Positions 22,417 through 33,527 of a DNA stretch of 64,000 nt are shown piece after piece. Source of the DNA: Glutinoglossum americanum (lineage: Eukaryota > Ascomycota > Geoglossomycetes > Geoglossales > Geoglossaceae); NCBI GenBank assembly GCA_020080175.1, contig JAGHQL010000047.1, positions 1 through 64,000 of the forward strand, in the 5' to 3' direction. Within the stretch, counting starts at the first letter, position 1. Each line of letters begins with the position of its first letter. A program made the position numbers and the translations under genes. The notes under the pieces were generated by a model. It saw only the letters and a list, made by a program, of their open reading frames with translations. It did not search any database and was not told where the DNA came from.

Positions 22417-23389
22417 TCACGCTAGTCCTTCAAACTCATCGGTATACCCACCGGCATATCTCTCATAGCTATCGAGATAGAGATCATCCGTGCTAGTTGT
22501 CGCCTTCACTGCCTCATTGCCCTCGATGGCTTCCACCCACAGTCCCCATCTGCTGCCCTCTTCTGGGTCTGGCCATCCACGGTAAGGCTTTAGAACACGC
22601 GAGAGACGGAGCACCCACGGCGCAAACTGCACATCAACAAACGTCATGGTCGGTCCGAGAAAGAAGGGGCCTTGTGGATCAGCGGCATCGACAAGTTTAG
22701 TAATTTCTGTCTTAAGCTCCTCGGCATACTCCACCTGTTTGTCCACATCCTGAGCCTGGAGATAGCGATAGAAACCCGGGATGATATGGCGGTTAATCTG
22801 CGATGAGGTTAATTTCGATGATTGTGCCACTTGAGATTCGTTGCGGCCTACATGATCTGCCCATAAGCGGCAGTGAGCCCTCAACTGAGGGGGATGTGAT
22901 GGAAGCAAGGCAACACCGGCATTGAGGTCCTCAAGCTTAACACGTGACATAAGCGCGTGTCCGAAGATAAACTACAAAGAGGAAAAGAGGAGACCTACGT
23001 ATTCGAGTAGCACCGTGCTTTCGTAAGAGCCCCAGTTGCCATGGCGCAAAGCAGGAACCAGGCCACGCGGATTCACCTCTAGTAGTGCCTCGGGCTTCTT
23101 GTATGGATCAACCTCCACGTACTGGTAGCCCAAACCTTTGACTTCTAAGGCTATCCACACGCGCTGCACAAAGGGACTGTGCATGGCAGTCTGCGTTAGC
23201 CCAAAGGTACAAAGATTGAACTAGCATTACTGCGACCGATGGAGATGAGTAGACTGCCAGGCAGAGAGGCGCTTACCAGAAACAGCTGCCGAACAGTTTC
23301 AATTCGTGATCTTTCGAATGTTTCTTGACGGTTAACAAAGCTGTACCGGTGGCTTTTTTGTGGTAGGTTTTCTGCTCAAGCCGTTGCAT
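22417..23389 (-). CDS. Omega-like glutathione S-transferase
   Basis: Exons 23389-23277, 23176-22999 and 22935-22417 join to 269 aa. The first splice (TTTCTG|GTAAGC ... GCACAG|TCCC) restores KLFGSCFCPFVQRVWIALE, which places the CPF catalytic cysteine of omega-class GSTs in the thioredoxin-like N domain. The second join gives LLEYLEDLNAGVALLP at the border to the helical C domain. GPFFLGPTMTFVDVQFAPW is the usual GST-C block. Omega GSTs act as cysteine-dependent thiol transferases or reductases with glutathione. The chosen ATG gives a 30-residue basic leader before the domain, which could be a targeting sequence. A later start cannot be excluded because no other in-frame ATG precedes the CPF block. 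Confidence 0.85.
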
Positions 23390-23928
23390 ATTGTTAGACG
23401 TGTCTCCTCCATTGGTAAGTTGCTCCACCCGCAGGTGGTGCCTCGCCGGAGTGAAGCGTAAAAGAAGTTTCACAAACGACGGGCCGAGCCCGCAATGGAC
23501 ATAGGAGGGAAAAAGCAGCAAACGGCGGGCGATAGAGCCAATTGCCACAACCCAATCCAGATTCAAGACCCCCAACATCCAAAAAAGAATAACTCGTTAC
23601 AGGCATCGGAACTGATTGACAAGGTGCTATTCTAACATTCGGCAAGATTCGAATATATGGACGAGTGGCAAATTAAACTTTAGGAGGGGGATGTATGCAG
23701 GGAGCTGCTTCAGTGCAGAAGCTTCTACACAGATCTGACAGTCCCGCATAAATGATAAACATGGGAAATAAATTTGCCGGTTCTTCGAAAAGTGGGAAAA
23801 CTACAATTAGAAGTCGAAACGCGAAGATACCAAGTTAAAAGGTACCATAAAGATCAGTTATAGCTCAGATATCATAGAACATTATTGCGAGTGAAAGTAC
23901 GAATGGGAGCATGGAATCGAGCATGTCA
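23390..23928. other. Intergenic, no recognised gene
   Basis: Promoter side of the GST gene and 3' flank of the next gene. The minus frame extending to 23578 is an in-frame upstream extension of the GST first exon with no added similarity. Confidence 0.5.
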
Positions 23929-25226
23929 CTATTCCTAAGACCATTTTTCGGGAGAATGCTGAAGGAACCCTCAAACTCACCTGTGTCTTTTTCTTCTGCT
24001 TTTCCTCCTTCAACATAAACCTCTGAACGCTGTTCTTCTTGACTCGATCGCTCTCTTCGAGAGAGTGCTTGTGTGGTCCAGCAACACCATCCCCCTTACC
24101 GTTTCCGCCATTTCCGTTAACTCGCTGGACGGTGTAGTATCTTTGCCCTGTCGCACCCGGATGGCCGGCAGGGAAGCCATTGTTCACAGGGCTCATTGTG
24201 CTCAAAGTCCCAGTGCTCATAGGGCCCATGGTACCAAAAGGTTGCTGGGGTGTAACTGGAGGGCCGCCAGGCTGTCCAGGTGCAAAGAAATTGTTCGCAT
24301 TGCTTGGATCGTAATGCGTTTGGGGAGTAGCCGGAGGGAACCCTTGTTGTTGTTGGTCCTGGAAGCTTGAGCCGGGAAAATATTCGGTGATTTTGATCTT
24401 CACATCACAGAGGTCTCTCTGACGGGCTGTACGCTTGCGCTTCTTTTTATTTGGATCGTCCGACTTGGGAGTGCCAGGTGGACGACCTTTGAGACGACAG
24501 TCCCAGTAATGAGATACGAAAGGCTTTCGCTTGTAGCGCTGAGTAGACCGATGTGAATAAATGTTATCGACATGCGGGAAGTAGGTCTGAAATCTGCGCA
24601 AGAAAGTGTGCTTGTTAGCTTAGAAATAAATGAAAGAAGCTTATGCCATAGGATACGTACTCTTCCTCGGTCAATGTGATTATTTCGTTTACGTTAAACA
24701 GCTTCTCTCTCCATTCCTGCAGACTTGGGGGGTTTGGAATAAGCTTCAGCCCTTCCAGATGTCCCTCAGCTTTTCCCCCAGTAGGGCTCTCCGGGCTGTT
24801 AAACAAATCCTGGTCTTGCTGTAGTCTCCCAATTGAGCCGTGCTGCGGATGTGACTGACTGGCAAGCTGTGATCCTGGCGTGAGCATGCCAAATTGCCCA
24901 CCGACAGCCTGCTGATGTTGTGGCGTGAGCGGCTGGCCATTTACTTGAGCCCCCTGCAAGTGAGGGTGGTGATGCTGCGTATGCTCGAACGCATTGGATG
25001 ATTGAACAGCATGTTGATGTGAAGCCCCAGGGTTCTCAATCTCGGCCTGGAGACGCTGCCGCAGAGCGTTTGGATCGCCTGAGTCGAGACCTTGCAGCTC
25101 CGACTGGAGGGGGCCCGCGAGACTGTGGTGGTGAGTATGAGAGTGTTGGATGGCCTGGATGGCCGCAGGCTGCAATTGCCGCAGAGCTGCTGGCAACTGC
25201 TGCTGGAGCGCCTCTTCCGCGTCCAT
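23929..25226 (-). CDS. Conserved fungal basic protein with GRPPGTP motif (function unknown)
   Basis: Exons 25226-24661 and 24593-23981 join at E-E-E-F-Q-T-Y-F; a last intron (46 nt, GTGAGT...CTTAG) leaves only E-stop at 23934-23929. About 393 aa in all. The N-terminal half is Gln/His-rich (LQQQLPAALRQLQ, HTHHH). The centre is highly conserved in my memory of filamentous ascomycetes: YFPHVDNIYSHRSTQRYKRK, then HYWDCRLKGRPPGTPKSDD and a basic KKKRKRTARQRDLCDVKI block. The C-terminal third is Pro/Gly-rich. The RGRP-like, strongly basic segment suggests nuclear, DNA-associated work, but no defined DNA-binding fold is visible. I give no name. Without the last intron the frame would run to 23882. 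Confidence 0.7.
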
Positions 25227-25476
25227 TTCGCAGCTTATTCCGCGAACGCGTTTGTTCTCCGGAGTTTTAGGCGTGTCTGTTGAGGCGGCGTGAGTTTCGT
25301 TTGATCGTATCCTAGTGGTAGGCTGACCGCTGATGGATGGGGGCGTCGATCACTGACGACTAGCGGTTGAGGATAAAATTATAAATGAAAAGTTATCAAG
25401 CTGAGTCGAAGGAGTATTATCCTAGATGCAACATCTCCGATCACTGAATAAAATGGAAGCTGGCGAGCGCAGTATA

Positions 25477-25504
25477 GTGCACGTGACAATGCTATCACGT
25501 GCAC
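25477..25504. promoter_or_regulatory. Perfect 10-bp inverted repeat containing two CACGTG E-boxes
   Basis: GTGCACGTGA (25477-25486), spacer CAATGCTA, TCACGTGCAC (25495-25504). The arms are exact reverse complements. Each holds CACGTG, the core bound by fungal bHLH proteins such as Cbf1, Pho4 or SREBP types. It lies about 250 bp upstream of the ATG at 25226 and about 90 bp beyond the 3' end of het-C. Confidence 0.6.
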
Positions 25505-25595
25505 CTCTTCATTTCACTACTAGATTTTTCTTTAGGTGGAATTCAACCTAATTCTGATACTATCTGCAACTAATAATAAGGGGTGCAAAAGGGCT

Positions 25596-28500
25596 TTAGT
25601 ACTGGTAGCGTCGTCCATCACCACTCCCATATCCCTCCTGGCCTGCTCCTCCATACCCATATTCCGGATAACCTTCGGTGGGGTAAGGTGCGCCCCCATA
25701 CCCAGCTTGTGGGTAGCCGCCTTGCCCGCCTTGATGTGGGGGCGGCTGGTTGGGATTCTGGTATTGATGTTGGTTGCTGGAATAGGTGGAACTGTACTGA
25801 TCGCTTCCATAAGGAGCACCTTGATATGAGGAGTATGAAGTAGGATCTTGATGCTGCGGCGCTGCTCCGACGGCATAATACCCAAAATCCTGCTCTGGGA
25901 GCTGCTGGCCCGGATACGGTGGGTTGGATTCCGAAGGTTTGTGAGACTTGTATGCGCCATAACTAGTGGGTGCATCATCTTCGTCCTCTGACAGGTCGAG
26001 CCCCCTATGGCCACCGCTGCTGGCAGAGTGTTTATGTCCTTGTTTTTTATGCTCCCTAGAACCGAGGGTTAGTACCTCGTGCCGCTGCGAAGTGAAACGT
26101 ATCTTGTAGCAAAGTAGATACTATAGGTAGGGTGAAAGAGTAACCATACTTGTACTCCTTATGCTTGTTCTTATCCTTTTTCTTGTAATCACCGCCGTCG
26201 CTATCTTCATCGCGGTACTTTTCTCTTTTGTCTGTTTTCTTCTTGAACCCATCATCGTAGTCCTCGTCCGAGTAGTATTTGTCTTTCTTCTCCGACTTCT
26301 TGTCCTTCCTATGATCTTTCTCTTTAGAACCGTGATCCCCATATTTGTCCTTCCTTTCCGACTTCTTGTCTTTCTTGTAATCCTTCTCTTTGTATTCCCT
26401 CTGCTCTTTGTGCTCCTTGCTCCTCTTATCCCTGAAACCAGAAAGCAAATTAGATGCCCGTTCCCTACACTAACCGGAGTGTATGTATAATGACTTACTG
26501 GTCATAATACCCGCCTCCACTATAATAGTCCTCTGCACTATATCTAGCCGACGATCCAGATGCCCCATATGCTTCATCTATGTCTCTAGTTTTGCCCTCT
26601 TTCCTCTTCTTCCTCTTCTCCCATTCCGAACCGCTAACTTTACTATGGCTACCATACCCGTGAATTTTCCCCGGCGCTATCCCGAGAGGTCCGTAGTCGT
26701 GATTACCGCCAGTATGGTTCAACCCTTTCTTCACACCCTCAGCGCCCAGTATCTTATTCAAGCTTGCGCCTCGGTCAGGTAGTGAGTTCGTCCACCTCTG
26801 CAAAACTTCAAACATATTCCGGTGAAGCTCGTTTTTCTGATCGCGAATCGCTGGGTGGTGGAACACACGGATAACGTCACCAATGACCTGTTGCTCCGGT
26901 ATTTGCGGGTGCTCCCAAGCGTACAAGATGCGGGGGACAACGTAAGCCAGAATAGCAGCTGCAACTTGTCCAGCTGGCTCTGAATACACAAACATAGGTT
27001 AGGTCACATCTTATGAAGGGATAGATATGATTACCATTCAGCTTATTGCTAAAGTGATCTTTGGAAAGGAGACTATGTAGGTGTCAGCTGCTGGAAGTAC
27101 CAAAATGACCTAGAGCCGACATACCTATGTGTGGGGTCTGTGCAGTTGGGGTTGTTCCAAGGCTCATATTGGCTCTTTCCGCTAGCTTCAACAATACCTC
27201 CTGAACCCTGTTGAAGTTGCTTGGAGACAGTGTCGATAATTGGACGGACAAAAGGCGCAAGCAGTGATAGAACAAAAACTGTCAAAGTTTCGGTGATCTT
27301 TTCCACGAGCATCTCAAGGCCTGGGATCTTCTCGATAGTCGCAGAGATGGCTTTAGCAACCTTGTCTCGGAACTCTAGGATTGGGTAAATCTGAGCTGCG
27401 GTCTTGACCGGATCAAAACTAGGGCTCATCCCCGGGATACCGGGCCCAGGAGGACCTCCCATAGTACCAGGAGGGGCATCAAATGTTGGTGCTCCAGCCC
27501 CAGGAGCACGAGGACTATCATAGTAATCGCTTACCCCACGACTACCTCCGCCCAAGCTAAGGTTCTCAAACTCGCGAGCATCTGCATCCGCCTGCAATTT
27601 TTCAGCCTGTTGGCAGAGCCCCGTTCCTCCTGGGATCTGGTTGAGCAAAGCCGTAAGATATTGTACTTCTTGCGCAGGATTAGACCCAAACCCGCGAGCA
27701 CCACCGCCGCTACTGGGACCGCTTGTCTTCTTCTTCTTCGATAGTTCCGACGCTTCCAACAGCTCAAGGTCGAGTTCATTCACCTCGCTGGCAGCGAAGT
27801 TGTCTGTAACTTCACCAATTACGGAATGCAAGAAATCAACGACACCGAAGGATCCCGTTACCAAAGGAAAGACTCTACGGCCATGAAGGGTGATTTCAGT
27901 CGCAGTCCCGGTGTGAGGGAAAACACCAGAAAACCCCAATTCTCGAAGAGCGAGTTCACAATAATTGCCTATTTCAGCGGAGGTTAGCAGTTCGATACAA
28001 GCAAACCAAGAAATGACCTAGGATATTCAATAACAGTGAGAGATACATACTATGCGCCCCAAAATCCTCCAAACAGTGCAAAGCCTGTCCGAGACATCTC
28101 AACGCCTCACACAAGTCGGCTTCTTTCCCTGCCGTTCCGCTTGCGCCACTAGTATAGACCCTCCCAAAGTGAATGCTCCTGCTCAGGCTATGCTTAACGT
28201 AGCCACTACTCGTCGCCCATCCCCCAGACTCATTTGCAATATAATTCTTCATGCCCGTGTTTGGGTCAATTGCAAGTTCGATTTGCTGGACAGGCCCCCG
28301 AAGGCGCGGGTCGAAACGACGGGCGTCCATATTGTCGGCATAGTCTTTAGGGTTATCGATGTGCTCCTCAGGGCGATAAACACCAAGTCGTTCCTCGGTC
28401 ACCTCAAATTCGCCGGTAGCGTAGCCAAAGGAGAGGAAGGATAAAACCCAGACCTAAAAAGAAAAGAAAAATGTAAGTCATCAATACGAAGTGGCCAGGA

Positions 28501-28817
28501 AAGAAACAGCTTACCAAAATCCTAATCGTCCCCGCCTGTACCGACTTCAGCGTCCCGACATCCAGCGCCTGCGAATAGTCTCTGAGCCAGTTGCCAAAAT
28601 ATACCCTCTTCACCATCATCGACGTCCACTTATGTCCTCTAATGAATGCAATCATCTTCAGCGTATCCTCAATATCCCCATGACGCCAATTATGCCCCTC
28701 GATCTTGGAGATAGAGGCGATATTTCCGGCGCCAAAGGCCGCGGCGGGGGACGGAAGGAGAACAAGCACGAGGGTGACGGAGAGGATGAGTATAGCGAGA
28801 AACCTTGTATTTGCCAT
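25596..28817 (-). CDS. het-C: Het-C heterokaryon incompatibility family protein
   Basis: Seven exons: 28817-28515, 28453-28051, 27968-27125, 27072-27035, 26979-26499, 26431-26150 and 26055-25596. All phases agree, giving 936 aa. A signal peptide is clear (MANTRFLAILILSVTLVLVL ... AAAFG), followed by the family signature FGAGNIASISKIEGHNWRHG, VYFGNWLRDYSQALDVG, RPEEHIDNPKDYADN and CLEDFGAHSNYCELAL. EPAGQVAAAILAYVVPRILY opens the later conserved block. The C-terminus is a charged Lys/Asp/Glu repeat region and then a Gly/Tyr/Gln-rich tail, like the glycine-rich tail of Neurospora HET-C. HET-C is a secreted or plasma-membrane-associated protein whose allelic differences trigger vegetative incompatibility in Neurospora. 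Whether this copy is polymorphic or active in self-recognition cannot be seen here. No HET-domain partner gene lies in the window. Confidence 0.92.
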
Positions 28818-29482
28818 GATTACTTAGTATATCTATAGTGCGATCGTAGAATGAGTATGTGAGGTGAAGCTGAAAGGAATGCGATGAGATACACGTGGGG
28901 TAGTGGGGCTGAGCGGGGCAGGTGACTGATAACGGGTTGATTGTCACCGTAGTACTCCGTCTATCTGATCCCACGTCACTTGTCCTTTCCCGGCTTGTGA
29001 ATATGGAAGGAGTTCGTTCCGTTCTCCGCCGAGCATGGTTTACAGAGTCAGCCATATGTTAGCGTCCTATGTATGGTGCAATCGTTGGCGCCTCATAGTT
29101 ACATACACACGTCGTAGTCCACCCACAACATTTTCAGTGGAGCAGGAGATTTCCAATTTGTGCGATGCTAGCCATTCCTAGCACGCGCTGGTGCTAAACA
29201 GAGAGGATTACCATGTCTAGGAAATACTAACCTAAAGTACATACGCATGGCCCGGGTGACATGGTTAGGCTCAAGAATGCTCGATGTGCCGTGGGACAAT
29301 ATGAAAGCCTCCCAAATAACGCCCCCATCAGGATCAATAGTAAGAGTTATGAAAGTCTTCTCGCTTTTTTTACCTCCCAAGCATTATACCCACCAAATTT
29401 TCTCATTTCTTCATTTTAAAGGAATTGCCATGCAGGAATAAAATAAAAGGGATCTATTGCGCATCCATGACCCTTGCGAAAA
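28818..29482. other. het-C promoter and 3' flank of HIR1
   Basis: Non-coding by inspection. A CACGTG lies at 28892-28897, about 75 bp upstream of the het-C ATG. A single CACGTG is expected by chance in a window of this size, so I do not claim regulation from it. Confidence 0.5.
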
Positions 29483-32400
29483 CTAAGAGATCATATGGTC
29501 CTCGTCGACCTCATCGTCTACAACGCCCAAGAGGCTGGCGTAAGGCACACAAATCCTCTGCAAGTCGCGATGTTTGCCTCGGGTCCAGTTAGCAGGGTAG
29601 CCGGGAAAGCCATGTGAGAACCTTGAAGGTACATACCCAAGATCAGAATCACTCCCTTCAGGAGCTCCTGCCGCGACCAGCCACACAATTCTTCCTCTTC
29701 ACTTTCCCAACCTCTCCCAGCTCCCTTCTTCCGTTTCCCCTTATCGTCGCGGTTGAGGGCATCTTCCGAGTCCATGAAGATGCCGCCCAACAAGCTCCTC
29801 AGCAATTCCTCTACCTTTCCCCTCAATCCTTCGGCACCCAGTCTCTTGGCGTACATGTACAAGTAAACCCTGAACTCTTCTTTCGCTCCCAGATGCATGG
29901 CCGCCGCAAGGCGGTTCTCCAGATGGGCAATCGATACGGCGGACTCGAACCCTTCGAAACCCTCGCGTGATAGCAGCGATTTGATGAGCCTCTGGAGGAC
30001 GTATGCCCTTCCACGAAGCAGGGTCTCGTTGGTGGTATTGCGCTCTAGATGTGGGATAATACCGGTAGAAACATTTGGCGTGTCGACCTCGCCATCCTTT
30101 CCCGCGATACTATTCTGCTGGTCGGCGGAGGACTGGATATTTCCAACCGACGAATCAGTTGTGTTCCAATATTGACTCCCCACTGCCCACCACATCTCCG
30201 AAATCCGTTGCCAAACATACATAGACGGCGAGTACGTGTATCCATCGCCATTGGAAAGAGTGACAATGATATTGCCCTTGGAGTTTAAATTGGCGGATGT
30301 TACTGAAAGTGCGGGCGTGGGATGTGGCTGAAGCCAGTGGCTAGCAACATCTAGGATGGGAGCAAGTGAGGCGGGTGGGTGAGGAGAGGAGAGCGTTTTG
30401 ATGTTCCAGACGTGGCACAATCCAACAGCTGTGATACACAGCATCCACCAGCCTCTACACTCCAAGATTACTGGTTGGGCCTCTACCACCATGGCGTTCA
30501 ATAATCTCCGGCCAGCTGGCGTCCAAACATACAAGCTTCCTTCCTCACATGCTGCGGCCCAGAAATTGTGATTACCTGTCACAAGAAGGACGCTCTTAGG
30601 AAGGAAGTCTTGCCAGAGCGATTGGCCTCTCCTAGTAACGAGAACGCGGGTGGGGTCGCGATCATGTCTTCCAGTTGGAACGGGGGCAGGATTTCGAGCT
30701 TCTAACACAGTGTCTTCCGTACCGGATCCAACGCTCGTTCCATTCGTCGCAGCTCCGAGGGAAACATTGCCACTACCATCAAGGCCGCGTGTGATATGAC
30801 TTCGAACCTTGGGCACAGCTAATCTGACCTGACTTATGCTAATGCTTGGGTTCACCACTGCTGGTCGGATGAACTCAGGGGTTGGCTGCGCTCCGACTAA
30901 AGCTGTAGGACCTGATGCAGGCACGAGACCGTCAACAGTATTGGTCAAAACTGGTATCGCTCCACCACGACTGGCTGTTGCTAGCCTCTTCTCAACGTGA
31001 CCGTTTTCTCCACTTTCTTGTACAGCAAGTTTCCGTTTATTTCCCAGCAAAAGCGAGGATAAACCTCCTCTAGGTAGTCCGTCAAAAGGTTTCGATAGAT
31101 CTAAAATCGACTGTGGGGCATCGCTGCGTACGCCTTGGTTGCTCGTCGACGCGGCCATAAGGTTAGCCGGAGGAAGCGAAGATTGAGCCGTTCCCGCTGA
31201 AGAGGACAAAAGAAGGGGTGCCACTCTCTTCTTGCCGTCTTTAGTCACGGTGACCCGTTGTTTCAGTCTCTCTATCTTAACCGCGTTTGGGTCTTGTTGC
31301 GGTGGTTGCTGTATCTGAGAGGTGGCAGCTTCAAGGGATTGTGCGCCACTCGCTGAAGGTGTGTTTCCGGTGCCTGTGGCTATAATGCCGCTCATTGGTG
31401 TCGCAATTCCGCTCCCTCCATTGGCAATAGGCTCTCCCTTTACAAGGGCACCATCCCCCATCAATTCCCCCATCCTTCCTTCGACACCCTTCTGCTCAGC
31501 AGCCCTGCTCTTCTCTTCAAGTAACAGCCCCTCGGTTCCTTCAATGATACCGGCACCTTTCCTTCCAGCTCCGAATTTAGCGAGTGCCTTTTCATTCTCT
31601 TCCAGTCCCACCACATACCCCAAATCGCCATCTTCAAAAACTACTGCTATCACACTTCCGTCTAAACTAGTGACAAATAGCTTATTACCATCCGGACTCC
31701 ACGCCAGATCTGATACCGACTTCGTTGCAAGATCCTGTGTGATTATGAGTGGCCGTGGATGACTCGTATTCCAGATACTCAGTGCCTTATCCTGACCAGC
31801 ACAAGCAATAACAGTCACAAGATGTTGAGCGCTGAAGCCCTTACCATCCAAATTGTGACTACTTGGTCGCTCTGCGGCAAATAGCCTCGGTGAGAATGCA
31901 CAGACCTCAACGGGGCCCTCGTGGCCAATCAAATTGATCTCGCTATCCCAAGCCCCACGATTAACAATCGCGACGGAGCTCACGGGTCCATTGACTGCGT
32001 TTGCTGCAGCTATGTGATTACCGTCTGGAGACCAAGAACACCGTCGAAAGTATGTCGTAAGAGGGGATGAAGTGAATGGTGCAACAATAGTAGTCTCAAG
32101 CTGAAAATTGTTCATCTGATCGTGAGCTGTAGAGTTGGGAGCCGGAGGCGTAAACCGGAAGATCTTGATCGTGCGGTCATCACTAGCTGTGGCGAAGTAC
32201 TTGTTGCACGGATCGAACGTAAGTCCTTTGACATGGCTCTGATGCTGCGGGAGCGTCTTGAGCTTCTCAAACGTGTAACCTGACCACACCACCACCTTTG
32301 AGTCCAAACCAACGGAAACAAGGATTGAAGAATCGCAGGACCAGCCAAGATCTTGCACATCATTGTCATGGCCGAATAGCCGTCGATATACGCGCCAGTT

Positions 32401-32997
32401 CTCAACAGGAGGCGGCTCGTTTGTTCCTACAGAGCTAGAACTTTAGTGATGTACTAAATAGAGTCAACAGTGGAGGAAACGCGCACCAAATGTAGCTGCA
32501 TGTGACGGAGGGTTCGGGTCTAGGTTGTAAACGCATACAATCTTGTCATCTGCGCCGGAAGCAAGATACTTGTTGTTAGACGAGAAGCGCACAGTATGGA
32601 TCGTTCCTGAGTGGTAGCTCATGGAACATAATTGCTTCGGCTTTTGGTAATTTCGATCTCCGGCATGATATATAGCATCCGTAGACCAAATCCGGACGTG
32701 CCCATCTAGTCAGGTCGATTGTCAGTCTCCTACGATCAGGGCGGCCTAAACAGTTTCAATCTTCGGGTCTTACCCCCGGCAGCGGTGACGAGACGCTGTC
32801 CATCTGGAGATACATGACAGCTATAAACTTCAAAATCTTTCTTCTCGCCTAGCGTATCACAAGTCCGGAGTTAGCTTTGGCTGAGGGTATCCTGACGTTG
32901 AACTAGGGCAGGTTGCGGCAACTTTGAGAACGAAAAGGGCTTGTTCATGGGTGAACTTACCACCGTGCGTCAACCAAGCGGGCTTGATAAAATGCAT
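29483..32997 (-). CDS. hir1: Hir1/HIRA histone chaperone
   Basis: Exons 32997-32961, 32848-32774, 32705-32487, 32426-29637 and 29577-29483 join in frame to 1,071 aa. The N-terminus MHFIKPAWLTHGGEKKDFEV and seven-bladed WD40 propeller (FGHDNDVQDLGWSCDSSILV, GHEGPVEVCAF, LAWSPDGNKLFVTSLDGSV) are typical. A B-domain-like motif VTVTKDGKKRVAPLL, the Asf1-binding element in HIRA, lies near residue 490. The C-terminal Hira domain contains GNHNFWAAACEEGSLYVWTP and CRGWWMLCITAVG. The last exon adds GKHRDLQRICVPYASLLG, matching fungal Hir1 C-termini and showing that the longer unspliced frame (to 29518) is not the real end. Hir1 deposits H3-H4 independently of replication and represses histone genes. 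Confidence 0.95.
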
Positions 32998-33527
32998 AAT
33001 GTCCTTATCAGCGAGAAGTCTGCTCCAAGTTCATTATCGCGAATGGTGTTGATCAGTGACGTGAAACATGGAGACCGCGACTTGTCAGTTTGGCGAGGAA
33101 CGTTTTTTTCCAAGCCAGTGGCATATATGGACATTAAGAAACCACCACACCCATTCGCTTAAGTACATAAATACTCCTTGCATGTGGCCTTAAAACCGCT
33201 CTAACCCTATACAAGATTTCGAACAAAGGATATTTTAAAGCTGATTATACTATATAGGACACTATTGACATGCTACATAACCGGTACCACTATACATTTA
33301 AACTACTTGTTCCTTACGCCCTAACCAACACGGACTCAAGTACCTATCACTAGGTGCTTAGTACATTCGATCAGTTCCTTATATATCACACCGGGCGGCG
33401 TAAGAGAGGGAGTCTAGAGAGCCAAAAGAAAATAGAAGCAGCTCAAGAACTGGAAGGGCTATTACACCACTAAATATCCTATCTCGGCTAGAACCCAACC
33501 CATTTCCCAGAATCCCAGAAACCCAAT
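32998..33527. other. HIR1 promoter and 3' flank of lipid phosphatase gene
   Basis: AT-rich with no coding frame of note. The small plus-strand frame 32941-33162 overlaps the first HIR1 exon and is a shadow. Confidence 0.5.

Noticed and set aside
22952-22998. Earlier acceptor (TTGTAG) in the last GST intron
   Set aside because: It would make a 27-nt intron and break the family sequence; the later GTTAAG acceptor restores LLEYLEDLNAG.
25532-26014. Minus frame starting MAIGGSTCQRTKMM at the end of het-C
   Set aside because: Shifted reading of the last het-C exon; the correct phase gives the Gly/Tyr/Gln-rich het-C tail ending at 25596.
29518-29636. Unspliced C-terminal extension of HIR1 (frame continuing to 29518)
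   Set aside because: A GTATGT donor and GCTAAC branch site allow splicing to an exon encoding the conserved Hir1 C-terminus, which explains the end better.
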